Part shown: in pieces, positions 44,892-54,271 of the stretch | Layout: the number at the start of each line of letters is the position of its first letter | Position numbering within the stretch: position 1 is the stretch's first letter | Assembly (NCBI GenBank): GCA_015223225.1 | Contig: JADFCQ010000003.1 | Location: forward strand, 1 to 64,000 | Direction: 5' to 3' | From: Acetobacteraceae bacterium H6797 | GTDB taxonomy: Bacteria > Pseudomonadota > Alphaproteobacteria > Acetobacterales > Acetobacteraceae | Length of the DNA: 64,000 nt | The notes under the pieces: model-generated | The model's input: only the letters and a program-made list of their open reading frames with translations | What the model was told of the DNA's origin: nothing | Databases searched by the model: none | Made by a program: the position numbers and the translations under genes

Positions 44892-46019
44892 ATGCTCTCT
44901 GGTTTCATGAAGCGGCTTGCGGGCGGAGAGAAGCCCGCCGCGCAGGCGGAGGCGCCCCAGAAGGCGCCGGACGGGCTGGATGACGAGGCCGTCAAGCTGC
45001 TCTGCCGCCTCTTTCTCGGCCATGAGGTGGTCACGCCGGGCGAAATCGAGCGCTATCGGCAATTGGGCAATGCAAAGGCGCTGGCGGCCCATCTCGCCGG
45101 GCTGCCCGGGGCGATCCGCCCGCCGGGCCCCTATCGTATGCCGCTCTTCCTGCTTCAGCCGCCTTCGGACCCGGCCATTCCCTGGCGTTTCGAGCCGCCG
45201 AGCCTGATCGACCCCGTCTCACAGCTCTGCACCGCCGGGCAATTCGACGAGCCTACCTATGAGGCCTGGTGCGAGGCGCTCAAGACGCAGCCAAACCGGC
45301 ATCGGAAACTCTGGGAATTCGTCTTCATCCTCGCGGTGCTGGAGAAGGACGGGCTGCTGCGACGCGGGGTGAAGGGCCTGGGCTTCGGCACCGGGCTGGA
45401 GCCGCTGCCCTCCCTCTTCGCCGCGCGGGGCGTGAAGGTGCTGGCGACCGACGCGCCCGTTGATATCGAGGCGGGTTCGGGCTGGACGGAGACAGGGCAG
45501 CACAGCCAGTCGGTGGAGCAGCTCTATCGCAAGAAGCTCGTCCGCCGCCCGGTCTTCGACAAGCTGGTGAGTTTCCGGCCCATCGATATGAATGCCATTC
45601 CGCCCGACCTGGATGATTTCGACTTCTGCTGGTCGGCCTGCTGCTTCGAGCATCTCGGGTCGATCAGGCACGGGCTGGAATTCGTCGAGAACAGCCTCGG
45701 CACGCTGCGGCCGGGCGGGCTCGCCATCCATACGACCGAGTTCAACCTCGATTCCAATGACCGGACCATGGAGCGGAAGCATCTCTCCATCTTCCGCCGG
45801 AAGGATATCGAGGCGCTCTATTCCCGCCTCACCGCGGCGGGGCATGAGGTCTGGCCGCTCAACCTGCATCCGGGTTTCGAGGAACTGGACGCGCATGTGG
45901 ATCTGCCGCCCTATGCGCTGCCGCATCTGAAGCTCGAGCAGCAGGGCATCACCGTGACCTCCATCGGCCTGGTGGTGCGCAAGAAGGGCAAGCGGCGGGT
46001 CTTCCACAAGCCGGCCTGA
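44892..46019 (+). CDS. SAM-dependent methyltransferase-like protein
   Basis: 375 residues. SAM motif I region GLGFGTGLEPLPSLFAARGVKVLATD near residue 160, and DFCWSACCFEHLGSIRHGLEFVENSLGTLRPGG resembles the motif IV-post segment of type-11/FkbM-like enzymes. N-terminal 150 residues are extra. In many bacteria similar proteins sit in polysaccharide clusters; here it stands alone between infA and a hydrolase. Substrate unknown. Confidence 0.75.
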   Translation: MLSGFMKRLAGGEKPAAQAEAPQKAPDGLDDEAVKLLCRLFLGHEVVTPGEIERYRQLGNAKALAAHLAGLPGAIRPPGPYRMPLFLLQPPSDPAIPWRFEPPSLIDPVSQLCTAGQFDEPTYEAWCEALKTQPNRHRKLWEFVFILAVLEKDGLLRRGVKGLGFGTGLEPLPSLFAARGVKVLATDAPVDIEAGSGWTETGQHSQSVEQLYRKKLVRRPVFDKLVSFRPIDMNAIPPDLDDFDFCWSACCFEHLGSIRHGLEFVENSLGTLRPGGLAIHTTEFNLDSNDRTMERKHLSIFRRKDIEALYSRLTAAGHEVWPLNLHPGFEELDAHVDLPPYALPHLKLEQQGITVTSIGLVVRKKGKRRVFHKPA

Positions 46020-46131
46020 CTCCAAGCCAGCCTGGCCGCCCGTTGACGCCGCCGACGGTCGGCGCGTAGCTATGTACCGTTTGGAACATTCAATCGGAAC
46101 CGCTGGCCTTAACCGGCGGAGGGAGGACGTG

Positions 46132-47208
46132 ATGAGCGATTTTTCCATGGGGCGCCGCGCCGCCATGCTCGGTGCCGCCACCGCGGCGGTCACTCTCGCC
46201 GCCGGGCAGGCCGCCCTGGCCGCCGATGCGCCCCAGCCGGTCGACGGCACCTGGGTCGCCAAGGATTTCCGCTTTCATACCGGGCAGGTCCTGCCGGAGC
46301 TGAAGCTGGCCTATACGACGGTCGGCGCGCCCACGGGCATTCCCGTGCTCGTGCTGCACGGCACGGCGGGCTCGGCGCGGAGCATGCTGACGCCGGCTTT
46401 CGCAGGCCAGCTTTTCGGCCCCGGCCAGCCGCTCGATGCCAGCCGCTATTACATCATCATCCCCGACGCCCTGGGCGCGGGCCGTTCGTCCAAGCCCTCG
46501 GACGGGATGAAGGCCGCCTTCCCGCAGTATAATTACGACGACATGGTGCTGGCCCAGTACCGGCTGGTGACCGAGGGGCTGGGCGTGAAGCACCTCCGCC
46601 TCGTGATCGGCAACTCCATGGGCGGCATGCATGCCTGGCTATGGGGCATCCAGTATTCGGGCTTCATGGATGCGATCGTGCCCATGGCCTCGACCCCCAT
46701 CGCCATGGGCGGGCGGAACTGGATCATGCGCCGGCTGCAGATCGAGCTGATCAAGCAGGATCCGTCCTATAACGGCGGCAATTACACCACCCAGCCCGCC
46801 ACGCTGCGGATGGCCAATGTCTTCTTCTCGATCGGCACCAGCGGCGGCACGCTGAACTACCAGGCCAATGCGCCGACGGCCGCGGCGGGCGACAAGCTCG
46901 TCCAGGCCCGGCTCGCGGCCCCGCCACCGGCCGATGCCAATGACTTCATCTACCAGTGGGAATCCTCGAGCGACTTCGACCCGAGCGGGAAGCTGGAAGC
47001 GATCAAGGCGCGGGTGCTGGCCATCAATGCCGCCGATGACGAGCGCAACCCGCCGGAGACGGGGCTGATGGAGGCGTCGCTCCGTCGCATTCCGAACGCC
47101 CGCCTGCTGCTGATCCCGGCCAGCGAGAAGACCTCGGGCCACGGCACCACCGGCAATGCCGGCTTCTATGCGGAGGATCTGCGGCGCTTCCTGGCCGATC
47201 TTTCCTGA
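46132..47208 (+). CDS. exported alpha/beta hydrolase, homoserine acetyltransferase-like
   Basis: 358 residues. Leader MGRRAAMLGAATAAVTLAAGQAALA with twin Arg, then the MetX-like layout: LVLHGTAGS, nucleophile GNSMGG (Ser162), NAADDERNPPETG acid region and a C-terminal His in SGHGTTG. MetX proper is cytoplasmic; exported relatives are probably esterases or lactonases. Start fixed by GGAGGGAGG (46118-46126). Confidence 0.82.
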   Translation: MSDFSMGRRAAMLGAATAAVTLAAGQAALAADAPQPVDGTWVAKDFRFHTGQVLPELKLAYTTVGAPTGIPVLVLHGTAGSARSMLTPAFAGQLFGPGQPLDASRYYIIIPDALGAGRSSKPSDGMKAAFPQYNYDDMVLAQYRLVTEGLGVKHLRLVIGNSMGGMHAWLWGIQYSGFMDAIVPMASTPIAMGGRNWIMRRLQIELIKQDPSYNGGNYTTQPATLRMANVFFSIGTSGGTLNYQANAPTAAAGDKLVQARLAAPPPADANDFIYQWESSSDFDPSGKLEAIKARVLAINAADDERNPPETGLMEASLRRIPNARLLLIPASEKTSGHGTTGNAGFYAEDLRRFLADLS

Positions 47209-47225
47209 TCGCTCAGGCGGTGAGG

Positions 47226-47250
47226 GCCTCGCGCCGGTAGAGCGCGAGGC
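47226..47250. terminator. terminator hairpin between convergent genes
   Basis: GCCTCGCGC (47226-47234) and GCGCGAGGC (47242-47250) form a perfect 9-bp stem with a 7-nt loop in the convergent gap between the hydrolase and hisD. Confidence 0.65.
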
Positions 47251-47299
47251 GACGGCCGAGGGCGGCGGCGAGCGCGCTGCCCGGGCGATCTCTTGGCGC

Positions 47300-48592
47300 C
47301 TAATCGCGCAGGCGGAGGGCCACGCTGCGGCCATGGGCCTGGAGCCCTTCCGCCTCGGCGAGCTTCACGGCGGCGGGGCCGATGGCGCGAATGCCCTGGG
47401 CGCTGCCCTGAATCCAGGTGGTGCGCTTGAGGAAGTCGAAGACCGAGAGGCCGGAGGCGAAACGCGCCGTGCGGCCGGTGGGCAGCACGTGGTTCGGGCC
47501 CGCGACATAGTCGCCCAGCGCCTCGGGGCAGTAATTCCCGAGGAAGGCGGCGCCGGCATGGCGGATCTTGCGGAACAGCCCGGCCGGGTCGGCCACCATC
47601 AGTTCCAGATGCTCGGGGGCCAGGCGGTCGGTCAGGGCGGCGGCCTCGTCGAGGTCTCGCACCAGCAGGATCGCGCCGTTCTGCCGCCAGCTCTCGCCCG
47701 CGATGGCGGCGCGGGGGAGGGTTGCGAGCGCCTTTTCCACCTGGGCGGCCACGGCATCGGCCATGGCGGCGCTGTCGGTGATGAGGATGGACTGGGCGCT
47801 TTCGTCATGCTCGGCCTGGGCCAGCAGATCCATGGCGATCAGCGCCGGGTCCTGCCCCGCATCGGCGATGACGACCACTTCCGAGGGGCCGGCGATGCTG
47901 TCGATGCCGACGCGGCCGAAAACCTGGCGCTTGGCCTCGGCGACATAGGCATTGCCCGGGCCGGTGACCTTGTCGACCGGGGGGATGCTCTCGGTGCCCC
48001 AGGCGAAGGCGGCCACGGCCTGGGCGCCGCCGATGCGGTAGATTTCGGACACGCCCGCCCGATGCGCGGCGGCCAGGACGAGGGCGTTCAGCTCCCCATC
48101 CGGCGTCGGCACGGCGATGGCCACGCGCTTCACGCCCGCGACCTTGGCGGGCATGGCATTCATCAGCACCGAGGAGGGATAGGCCGCCTTGCCGCCGGGA
48201 ACGTAGAGGCCCACGGCATCCACGGCCCCCCAGCGCATGCCGAGCACCATGCCATTGCCTTCCGGCAGGGCGATATCGGCGGGCATCTGGGCGCGATGGA
48301 AAGCCTCGATGCGGGTCGCGGCGAGGTCCAGCGCGGCGAGAAGCTCGGGGTCGCAGCCGGCGATGGCCTGCTCGATCTCGGCCTCGGTCACGCGGAGCGC
48401 CTTGGCATCGGCGGGCGTCCAGCGGTCGAAACGGGCGGTGTAATCGACCAGGGCGGCATCGCCGCGCGCCTTCACCTCGGCGATGATGGCCGAGACGGCG
48501 GCATCGACGCGGTTGGTGGTCTCGCGCGCCTGGTCGAGCAGCGCCGCGAACCCGGCCTCGAAGCCGGGTTCGGTCGTGGAAAGGCGGATCAT
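47300..48592 (-). CDS. hisD: histidinol dehydrogenase
   Basis: 430 residues, full length. Zinc/NAD-linked enzyme of the last two histidine steps. Signature GPSEVVVIADAGQDPALIAMDLLAQAEHDESA contains the catalytic Glu-His region; PSSVLMNAMPAKVAGVKR and GPNHVLPTGRTARFASGL are typical. Overlaps hisG (ATGA). Confidence 0.97.
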   Translation of the reverse strand: MIRLSTTEPGFEAGFAALLDQARETTNRVDAAVSAIIAEVKARGDAALVDYTARFDRWTPADAKALRVTEAEIEQAIAGCDPELLAALDLAATRIEAFHRAQMPADIALPEGNGMVLGMRWGAVDAVGLYVPGGKAAYPSSVLMNAMPAKVAGVKRVAIAVPTPDGELNALVLAAAHRAGVSEIYRIGGAQAVAAFAWGTESIPPVDKVTGPGNAYVAEAKRQVFGRVGIDSIAGPSEVVVIADAGQDPALIAMDLLAQAEHDESAQSILITDSAAMADAVAAQVEKALATLPRAAIAGESWRQNGAILLVRDLDEAAALTDRLAPEHLELMVADPAGLFRKIRHAGAAFLGNYCPEALGDYVAGPNHVLPTGRTARFASGLSVFDFLKRTTWIQGSAQGIRAIGPAAVKLAEAEGLQAHGRSVALRLRD

Positions 48593-49293
48593 GCCGAGAT
48601 GGCTTCCAGGGCCGCGCGGAAGCGGGCGATCCAGCCGCCGATTTCCTCGGGCCGGGTCTTGAGCGCCGTGCGGTTGACGATGAGGCGGGAGGTGATGGTG
48701 GCGATCACATCCGTCTCGACCAGGCCGTTCGCCTTGAGGGTGGAGCCGGTCTGCACCAGGTCCACGATCACGCGGGAGAGGCCGAGCGAGGGGGCGAGTT
48801 CCATCGCGCCGTTCAGATGCACCACCTCGGCCTGGATGCCGCGGGCGGCGTAATGGCGCTGGGCGATGTTCGGGTATTTGGTCGCCACCGAGATGCGCGA
48901 CCAGCGGGTCGGGTCTTCCTGGCCCGCGATTTCCTTCGGCTCCGCGACCGAGACGCGGCAGCGGCCAATGCCCAGGTCGAGCGGGGCATAGATCTCGGCG
49001 TAGTCGAATTCCATCAGCACATCGCCGCCGCAGATGCCGATATGGGCACCGCCATGGGCGACGAAGGTGGCGACATCAAAGGGGCGGACCCGCACGACGT
49101 CGAGCCCGGGATGGTTGGTCTCGAAGCGCAGCCGGCGGCTGTCCTCGTCATGGAAATCGGCGGCGGGGGCGATGCCCGTATGTCGCAGCAGCGGGCCCAG
49201 CTCGGAGAGGATGCGCCCCTTGGGCAGGGCGAGGATGAGCGGGGTATCGGTCTGGGCCGCCGGTGCGGCCCCGTTCGCGTGCAACTGGTCCAT
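48589..49293 (-). CDS. hisG: ATP phosphoribosyltransferase, short form
   Basis: About 234 residues; begins LILALPKGRILSELGPLL and has VTKxxx-like SRISVATKYPNIAQRHYA, GAMELAPSLGLSRVIVDLVQTGSTLKANGL. No C-terminal regulatory ACT-like domain, so this is the HisGS type, which needs HisZ (not in this window). First step of histidine synthesis. Alternative GTG start at 49308. Confidence 0.95.
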   Translation of the reverse strand: MDQLHANGAAPAAQTDTPLILALPKGRILSELGPLLRHTGIAPAADFHDEDSRRLRFETNHPGLDVVRVRPFDVATFVAHGGAHIGICGGDVLMEFDYAEIYAPLDLGIGRCRVSVAEPKEIAGQEDPTRWSRISVATKYPNIAQRHYAARGIQAEVVHLNGAMELAPSLGLSRVIVDLVQTGSTLKANGLVETDVIATITSRLIVNRTALKTRPEEIGGWIARFRAALEAISA

Positions 49294-49329
49294 GACGGGA
49301 TTTAGCACCTTCAGCGCGGCAATTCCATG

Positions 49330-50592
49330 TCAACCTGGAATACGTTCGATGTCGGCGCCGACGGCCGACAGTTTCTGCTCGATGCGCTCATAGCCGCGAT
49401 CGAGGTGGTAGACGCGGTTCACGATCGTCTCCCCGCCGGCGGCGAGGCCCGCGATGATGAGGGAGACCGAGGCGCGCAGGTCGGTCGCCATGACGGGGGC
49501 GCCGGAGAGCTTCTTCACGCCGCGCACGATGGCCGAGGAGCCGTGGGCGTTGATATTCGCGCCCATGCGGTTCAGCTCGGGGACATGCATGAAGCGGTTC
49601 TCGAAGATCGTCTCGGTGATCATCGAAGCGCCTTCGGCGACCGCCATGAGGGCCATGAACTGGGCCTGCATATCGGTCGCGAAGCCGGGGAAGGGCTCGG
49701 TCATGACATCGACGCCATGCAGCCCGTTGAGGCGGGAGACGCGCAGGCCGCCCTCCTCCTGCTCGACCGCCACGCCCGCCTCGCGCAGCACGCGGATGAC
49801 GGCGCCCAGATGCTCGAGCTTGGCCCCTTCCAGCAGCACCGAGCCGCCGGTGATGGCCGCGGCGCAGGCGAAGGTGCCGGCCTCGATGCGGTCGGGCACC
49901 ACGGGATGGGTCGCGGCATGGAGGGAGGAGACGCCCTCGATGCGCAGCCGGTCGGTGCCCACGCCTTCGATCTTGGCGCCCATGGCGATGAGGCAATGGG
50001 CGAGGTCGGTGATCTCGGGCTCGCGGGCGGCATTGACCAGCTCGGTCACGCCATCGGCCAGGGTCGCGGCGATGAGCAGGTTCTCGGTGGCGCCGACGGA
50101 GACCTGGTTGAAGTAGATCTTCGCGCCCTTGAGGCCGCCCTTGGGGGCCTTAGCGTCGATATAGCCGGCTTCGAGATTGATCTCGGCGCCCATCTGCTCC
50201 AGCCCCTTGAGGTGGAGGTCGACGGGGCGAGTGCCGATAGCGCAGCCGCCGGGCAGGGAGACGCGGGCCTGGCCGTAGCGGGCCAGGAGCGGGCCGAGCA
50301 CCAGGATGGAGGCGCGCATCTTGCGCACGAGGTCGTAGGGCGCCTCGAGATTGGTCGCGGCGCCGCTCATGGTGATGGTGCGGGCCGTCTTGTCATGCTC
50401 GAGCGACAGGCCGTGCTGGCGGAGCAGGCCGGACATGGTGGCGATATCGGCCAAGTCCGGGGCATTGGTCAGCGTCAGGGGCTGGTCGGTCAGCAGGGCG
50501 GCCGCCATGAGGGGCAGGCCGGCATTCTTCGCGCCGCTGATGGGGATCGACCCATTGAGCGCGCGGCCCCCACGGATGCGGATGCGGTCCAT
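49330..50592 (-). CDS. murA: UDP-N-acetylglucosamine 1-carboxyvinyltransferase
   Basis: 420 residues. Starts [34 protein letters not shown]; catalytic Cys loop is in the [13 protein letters not shown] segment, with the fosfomycin-target cysteine present. First committed step of peptidoglycan synthesis. Co-directional with hisG/hisD and dcd. Confidence 0.97.
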   Translation of the reverse strand: MDRIRIRGGRALNGSIPISGAKNAGLPLMAAALLTDQPLTLTNAPDLADIATMSGLLRQHGLSLEHDKTARTITMSGAATNLEAPYDLVRKMRASILVLGPLLARYGQARVSLPGGCAIGTRPVDLHLKGLEQMGAEINLEAGYIDAKAPKGGLKGAKIYFNQVSVGATENLLIAATLADGVTELVNAAREPEITDLAHCLIAMGAKIEGVGTDRLRIEGVSSLHAATHPVVPDRIEAGTFACAAAITGGSVLLEGAKLEHLGAVIRVLREAGVAVEQEEGGLRVSRLNGLHGVDVMTEPFPGFATDMQAQFMALMAVAEGASMITETIFENRFMHVPELNRMGANINAHGSSAIVRGVKKLSGAPVMATDLRASVSLIIAGLAAGGETIVNRVYHLDRGYERIEQKLSAVGADIERIPG

Positions 50593-50637
50593 GTCTAGTC
50601 GTCCTTCGCTCGCGCCCGGGGGGAGGGCTTGATCATG

Positions 50638-51192
50638 TCAGAGGCGGGGGAGGGAAACGCCGCGCTGGCCCATGTATTTGCCTTTGCGGTCAGCATAGCT
50701 CACTTCCGGCGGGGCTTCGCCCTTGAGGAAGAGGAACTGGCAGATGCCCTCATTGGCATAGATGCGGGCGGGCAGCGGGGTGGTGTTGCTGATCTCGATC
50801 GTGACCTGGCCTTCCCATTCGGGCTCCAGGGGCGTGACATTCACGATGATACCGCAGCGGGCATAGGTGGACTTGCCCAGGCAGATGACCAGCACATCGC
50901 GCGGGATGCGGAAATACTCGACCGTATTGGTCAGCGCGAAGGAATTGGGCGGGATGATGCAGACGGGGCCGCGACGGTCCACAAAGGAGGTCTCATCGAA
51001 CTTCTTCGGGTCGACGATCGCGCTGTCGACATTGGTGAAGACCTTGAAATGGTCCGAACAGCGGGCGTCGTAGCCATAGGAGGAGACGCCGTAGCTGATC
51101 ACGCCCTCGCGGCGCTGGCTCTCGACGAAGGGCTCGATCATGCCGCGCTCGGTCGCCATCTGGCGGATCCAGGTATCGGGCATGATGGGCAT
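50638..51192 (-). CDS. dcd: dCTP deaminase
   Basis: 184 residues, [13 protein letters not shown] start, [17 protein letters not shown], catalytic region [51 protein letters not shown]. Makes dUTP for thymidylate synthesis. Monofunctional type by size and sequence. Confidence 0.97.
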   Translation of the reverse strand: MPIMPDTWIRQMATERGMIEPFVESQRREGVISYGVSSYGYDARCSDHFKVFTNVDSAIVDPKKFDETSFVDRRGPVCIIPPNSFALTNTVEYFRIPRDVLVICLGKSTYARCGIIVNVTPLEPEWEGQVTIEISNTTPLPARIYANEGICQFLFLKGEAPPEVSYADRKGKYMGQRGVSLPRL

Positions 51193-51346
51193 GGGGGCGT
51201 ACTTCCAGGCGAGACGGGAAGCGCGGGATTAGCCGAAAGGGGGAGGTGGGGGCAAGCGGGCCGCCTCGCGGGGCTGGGGTGCGCCGCACTCGGCCATGGA
51301 CGGGGCCGTGGGTGCCGGCGCGGGCGCCAGGCGGCGGAAGGCGGCG

Positions 51347-51532
51347 CTATTCGGGCTCGCCGTCCTCGCGCCGGGCACGGGCCTGGGCCTTGCGGCGGTG
51401 CAGATTGGCGCGGAGGGCGGCGGCGAGCCGGGCCTCGCGCTCGGCGGCGGCGGCCTGGGCCGCGGGCGTCACGCGGCCATGGGCCGGGCGTTCGGGCGCC
51501 GTCTCGGCGGGCTTGTCGTCCTGGTCGGGCAT
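51347..51532 (-). CDS. small basic protein of unknown function
   Basis: 61 residues: acidic/Pro N-terminus, AAQAAAAEREARLAAALRANLHRRKAQARARRED core with a strongly basic helix. Start overlaps the FNR-type regulator stop by one base, so it is co-expressed. Small proteins with an LRxNLxRRKAQ-type segment are common beside genes in alphaproteobacteria; function unknown. Confidence 0.7.
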   Translation of the reverse strand: MPDQDDKPAETAPERPAHGRVTPAAQAAAAEREARLAAALRANLHRRKAQARARREDGEPE

Positions 51533-52272
51533 CAGTGCTCGGTATCACCCTCGGCGAGGGATTGCAGCCCCTCATGGTCGAGCAATTCCACCTGGCCGTG
51601 GCCCGGCTCGCGGATCAGGCCGCGCTTGCGGAAGGCGGTGAAGGTGCGGCTGACCGTCTCGAGCGTCAGGCCGAGATAATCGGCGATATCGGCGCGGGTC
51701 ATGGGCATGGCCAGCGTCTTCAGCGGCAGGCCGCGGATGCGATGCGCATTGTCGAGGAGGAGAAGGAAGGTCGCGACGCGGCAATCGGCCGGCAGGCGGC
51801 CGACGGCCACCAGCTGCTCCTGCGTGCTGCCGAGTTCCTGGACGCAGAGATCGAGGAAGCGGCGCTCCAGCAGCGGGTGGCGCTTGAGCAGCTCGTCGAG
51901 CTTCGGGCGCTCGAGCTTGCAGACCCGCGAGGGGGTCAGCATCTCGGCGTCGAAAGGATAGGTGTTGCGGGTGGTGAAGCCCAGCAGATCGCCGGCGAAG
52001 CGGAAACCCACCACCTGCTGCTTGCCGTCGGGCAGCAGGCGGGTGAGCTTCGCCACGCCGTCGATGAGCGTATAGACGCGCTTGGCGGGATCGCCCTCGC
52101 GGAAGAGCGTGCCGCGCGCGGGAAGGTCGGTATGTTCACTGTCGGAGGCGACGTCGTCGAGGACGGCGGCATCCAGCGGCTTGCACATGCCGGCAATGCG
52201 GGACCCACAGGTTTCGCACACCGTGCGCCCGGCGACCAGCGGGGGATGGCGCACGACGTCGAAAGGATTCAC
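51532..52272 (-). CDS. FNR-type transcriptional regulator (Crp/Fnr family)
   Basis: 246 residues. N-terminal cysteines Cys19, Cys22, Cys30 and central Cys118 match the four [4Fe-4S] ligands of E. coli FNR, so oxygen sensing is likely. cNMP-binding-like beta-roll, dimer helix, and HTH with recognition helix TLETVSRTFTAFRKRG (E-x-x-S-R, FNR class). A perfect FNR box lies 85 bases upstream of the start. Co-transcribed with the small basic protein. Confidence 0.93.
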   Translation of the reverse strand: MNPFDVVRHPPLVAGRTVCETCGSRIAGMCKPLDAAVLDDVASDSEHTDLPARGTLFREGDPAKRVYTLIDGVAKLTRLLPDGKQQVVGFRFAGDLLGFTTRNTYPFDAEMLTPSRVCKLERPKLDELLKRHPLLERRFLDLCVQELGSTQEQLVAVGRLPADCRVATFLLLLDNAHRIRGLPLKTLAMPMTRADIADYLGLTLETVSRTFTAFRKRGLIREPGHGQVELLDHEGLQSLAEGDTEH

Positions 52273-52330
52273 TGATCTATCCCACCTTAACTTTGCCCCA
52301 TGATAGGGCGAAGCGATGCGTTATCTCAAG

Positions 52331-52364
52331 TGATCCTCGCTGATCCTGTCTTGATCCAGATCAA
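52331..52364. promoter_or_regulatory. FNR box with phased TGATC half-sites
   Basis: TTGAT-CCAG-ATCAA (52351-52364) is a perfect FNR/ANR consensus. Two further TGATC half-sites precede it at 52331 and 52341, spaced 10 and 11 bases. The box is centred about 85 bases before the FNR-type gene's ATG, suggesting autoregulation, and it contains the stop codon of the convergently placed-in-line tail gene. Confidence 0.75.
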
Positions 52365-52735
52365 TCGGCCGACATTGTGAAGCCGCTGGCCGCGATGGTG
52401 ACGGTGCCCGGGCCCGAAACGACCGCGGCGGCGTCCATCGGCCCGAAGGTGAGCGCATTGCCGCCCGTGGCCGCGTCGAAAAGGCCGCAATGCGTGAGCG
52501 TGCCGACGCCGGCCGAGAAGGCCCAGCGCAGGTTCTCGGCATTGCGCTGCGCGCCCGTGCCGGTGAAGACGACGCGCTGGCGCGCATAGCCGGAGCCGTT
52601 GGGCTCGCCGGTGAGGCCGGCGGAATCCGAGCCGCCGGTGCCGAGGCCGAGATAGAGGGCGGCGGGCAGCGCCGGCGCGCGGCCGCAAAGGGCGCGGGAG
52701 AGCATATCACGCGCATAGGTTGTGAGAGTGGCCAT
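52361..52735 (-). CDS. phage tail-fibre-like protein
   Basis: 124 residues. MATLTTYARDMLSRAL start, LYLGLGTGGSD and ARQRVVFTGTG and AGVGTLTHCGLFDAATGG are typical of small phage tail/structural proteins of the gp-like fibre-adaptor class. Last gene of an isolated five-gene cassette; its stop lies inside the FNR box. Confidence 0.65.
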   Translation of the reverse strand: MATLTTYARDMLSRALCGRAPALPAALYLGLGTGGSDSAGLTGEPNGSGYARQRVVFTGTGAQRNAENLRWAFSAGVGTLTHCGLFDAATGGNALTFGPMDAAAVVSGPGTVTIAASGFTMSAD

Positions 52736-52761
52736 GGTATTTTCCTTTAACGATGATGGTG

Positions 52762-52995
52762 TCAGGCGAAGACGCGGCAGGGGGTGCTGGGCTGAATGGC
52801 GCTTGCCTGCCAGGCGTCGGGCAACTGGGCATCGCCACATCGGGCGAGATTGACGTGCCAATTCGCGGAATCGGCCTCTTCGGCGAGAGGCCCGATCACG
52901 TCGATGGAGAAGCCGTCTCGCGCGAGAGCCGCTACCGCGGCTTCGGCCTCCGTGCGGCTGGCGAAGCGGTGATAGCTATAGGTCCAGCTTGTCAT
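52762..52995 (-). CDS. small protein of tail cassette, unknown
   Basis: 77 residues, no TM or signal. RTEAEAAVAALARDGFSIDVIGP resembles a small alpha/beta fold. Not recognised. Lies 26 bases from the neighbouring tail gene and 7 from the next, in the same orientation, so likely part of the cassette. Confidence 0.55.
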   Translation of the reverse strand: MTSWTYSYHRFASRTEAEAAVAALARDGFSIDVIGPLAEEADSANWHVNLARCGDAQLPDAWQASAIQPSTPCRVFA

Positions 52996-53002
52996 CGGAT
53001 CC

Positions 53003-54271
53003 TCAAGAGAGCTGAAGGCTGCCGGCCAGCCCTGCGAGCCCCGCCGTCGGGGCGCGCACGGCCAGGCAGCGGGCTGCGATCACGGTGCCGAACAGGCCGC
53101 TGGTGCTCGCAGCGCCATTGCCCAGGCGCAGCGTCGTCAGGCCAGTGGGCAGCGTGCTGCTCACGCTTTGCGCTGCACCGCCGCTCAGAACTCCGGCGAT
53201 GCCGGTGCCGTCCCAGGCGAGAGCGATCCTGAATGCAGTGCCTGCCGTTATGCTGCCGAGCGTCAGGCTCGCCGTGGTGCTGCCGCCGCTTACGACATCG
53301 GCGACCAGCGTGGCGCCACCTGCGGGATTGCGCAGCCGGACACGGCTATTGTCGCTGCCATTGTCGATCTGCGCGAGGACTTGGTCATCACTTGCCGCCT
53401 GCTGCGGGAGCAAGACCGATAGCAAGAGCGTTCCGGCGGCATTGGGGAAAAAGCCGCTTGCCGCCGCACTCAACGTATCGGCCGCGCGCGTCGCCTGAGA
53501 GGGGCTGCCGGCCGGCGGCAGAATGATAGTCGAGGCAAAGGACGCGCGTTCCAGCTGCGCCCATGCCACATCGACGGTTTTCGCCGTGCCTGCGTAGGAA
53601 GGCAGGCGAGCGTTGGTGCCAGAGCTGCCGAGCGCGAGGATGAAGGGATTCACGCCCGCACCAGATGTGGAAGCAGTCATCACCGCTTCCAACACATACC
53701 ATCCCGAGGCCAGGGCCGTGATGCTCGCCCTGACGACAGCGGCGCCGCTCGAGCCCAGGCTCCCCGCGCCCGTCAGCACGAAATTGGCGAATCCCCCAGT
53801 GCCGAAATTGTTCGAGGTGCCGACGATCTGCACATTGGTGCAGGTGCCGGGGCGCACGAAGGCCGTGAAGGCATAGGTGCTGTCGGCGACGATGGTGAAG
53901 GTTGCGGCGTGGGCGGTATAGTGAGCACCGACATCTTCCGTTTCGGTCAGGGTGATGGCGCTGCCGACGGCGCCGTCTGGCCCCGTGCCGATGGAGGGGG
54001 CGGCAGTGAGCCGGGTGAGGGCCCAGCCCGTGCCGCCGACGCTGCGGGCAGCCGAAAGAAGATTGGTGCGCATGCCTTCGAGTAACAGGCGTTGTGCGCC
54101 GCCGGAGAAACGAGCCGTATCGGCTGCTGCTTCGGCCATTCGGCCATTTGCTGTCGGGAAACTAGCCGCGCTGGCGCGTGCGAAGATCACGCCCGCGCCG
54201 ATGGCGCCGGGCATAGCCAGGAGACGGCCTTGGCTTTCGCCAAGGGCCCGGAAAGCGGCGTGATGCAACAT
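53003..54271 (-). CDS. LamG/concanavalin-like phage tail protein
   Basis: 422 residues, Ser/Gly/Ala-rich, beta-strand dominated. The middle (VADSTYAFTAFVRPGTCTNVQIVG) resembles phage head-spike/carbohydrate-binding domains, and the second half (GTLLLSVLLPQQAASDDQVLAQIDNG ... FRIALAWDGTGIAGVLSGG) resembles a laminin-G-like jelly roll. Probably binds glycans on the host surface. Start overlaps the tailspike stop by 1 base. Confidence 0.65.
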   Translation of the reverse strand: MLHHAAFRALGESQGRLLAMPGAIGAGVIFARASAASFPTANGRMAEAAADTARFSGGAQRLLLEGMRTNLLSAARSVGGTGWALTRLTAAPSIGTGPDGAVGSAITLTETEDVGAHYTAHAATFTIVADSTYAFTAFVRPGTCTNVQIVGTSNNFGTGGFANFVLTGAGSLGSSGAAVVRASITALASGWYVLEAVMTASTSGAGVNPFILALGSSGTNARLPSYAGTAKTVDVAWAQLERASFASTIILPPAGSPSQATRAADTLSAAASGFFPNAAGTLLLSVLLPQQAASDDQVLAQIDNGSDNSRVRLRNPAGGATLVADVVSGGSTTASLTLGSITAGTAFRIALAWDGTGIAGVLSGGAAQSVSSTLPTGLTTLRLGNGAASTSGLFGTVIAARCLAVRAPTAGLAGLAGSLQLS

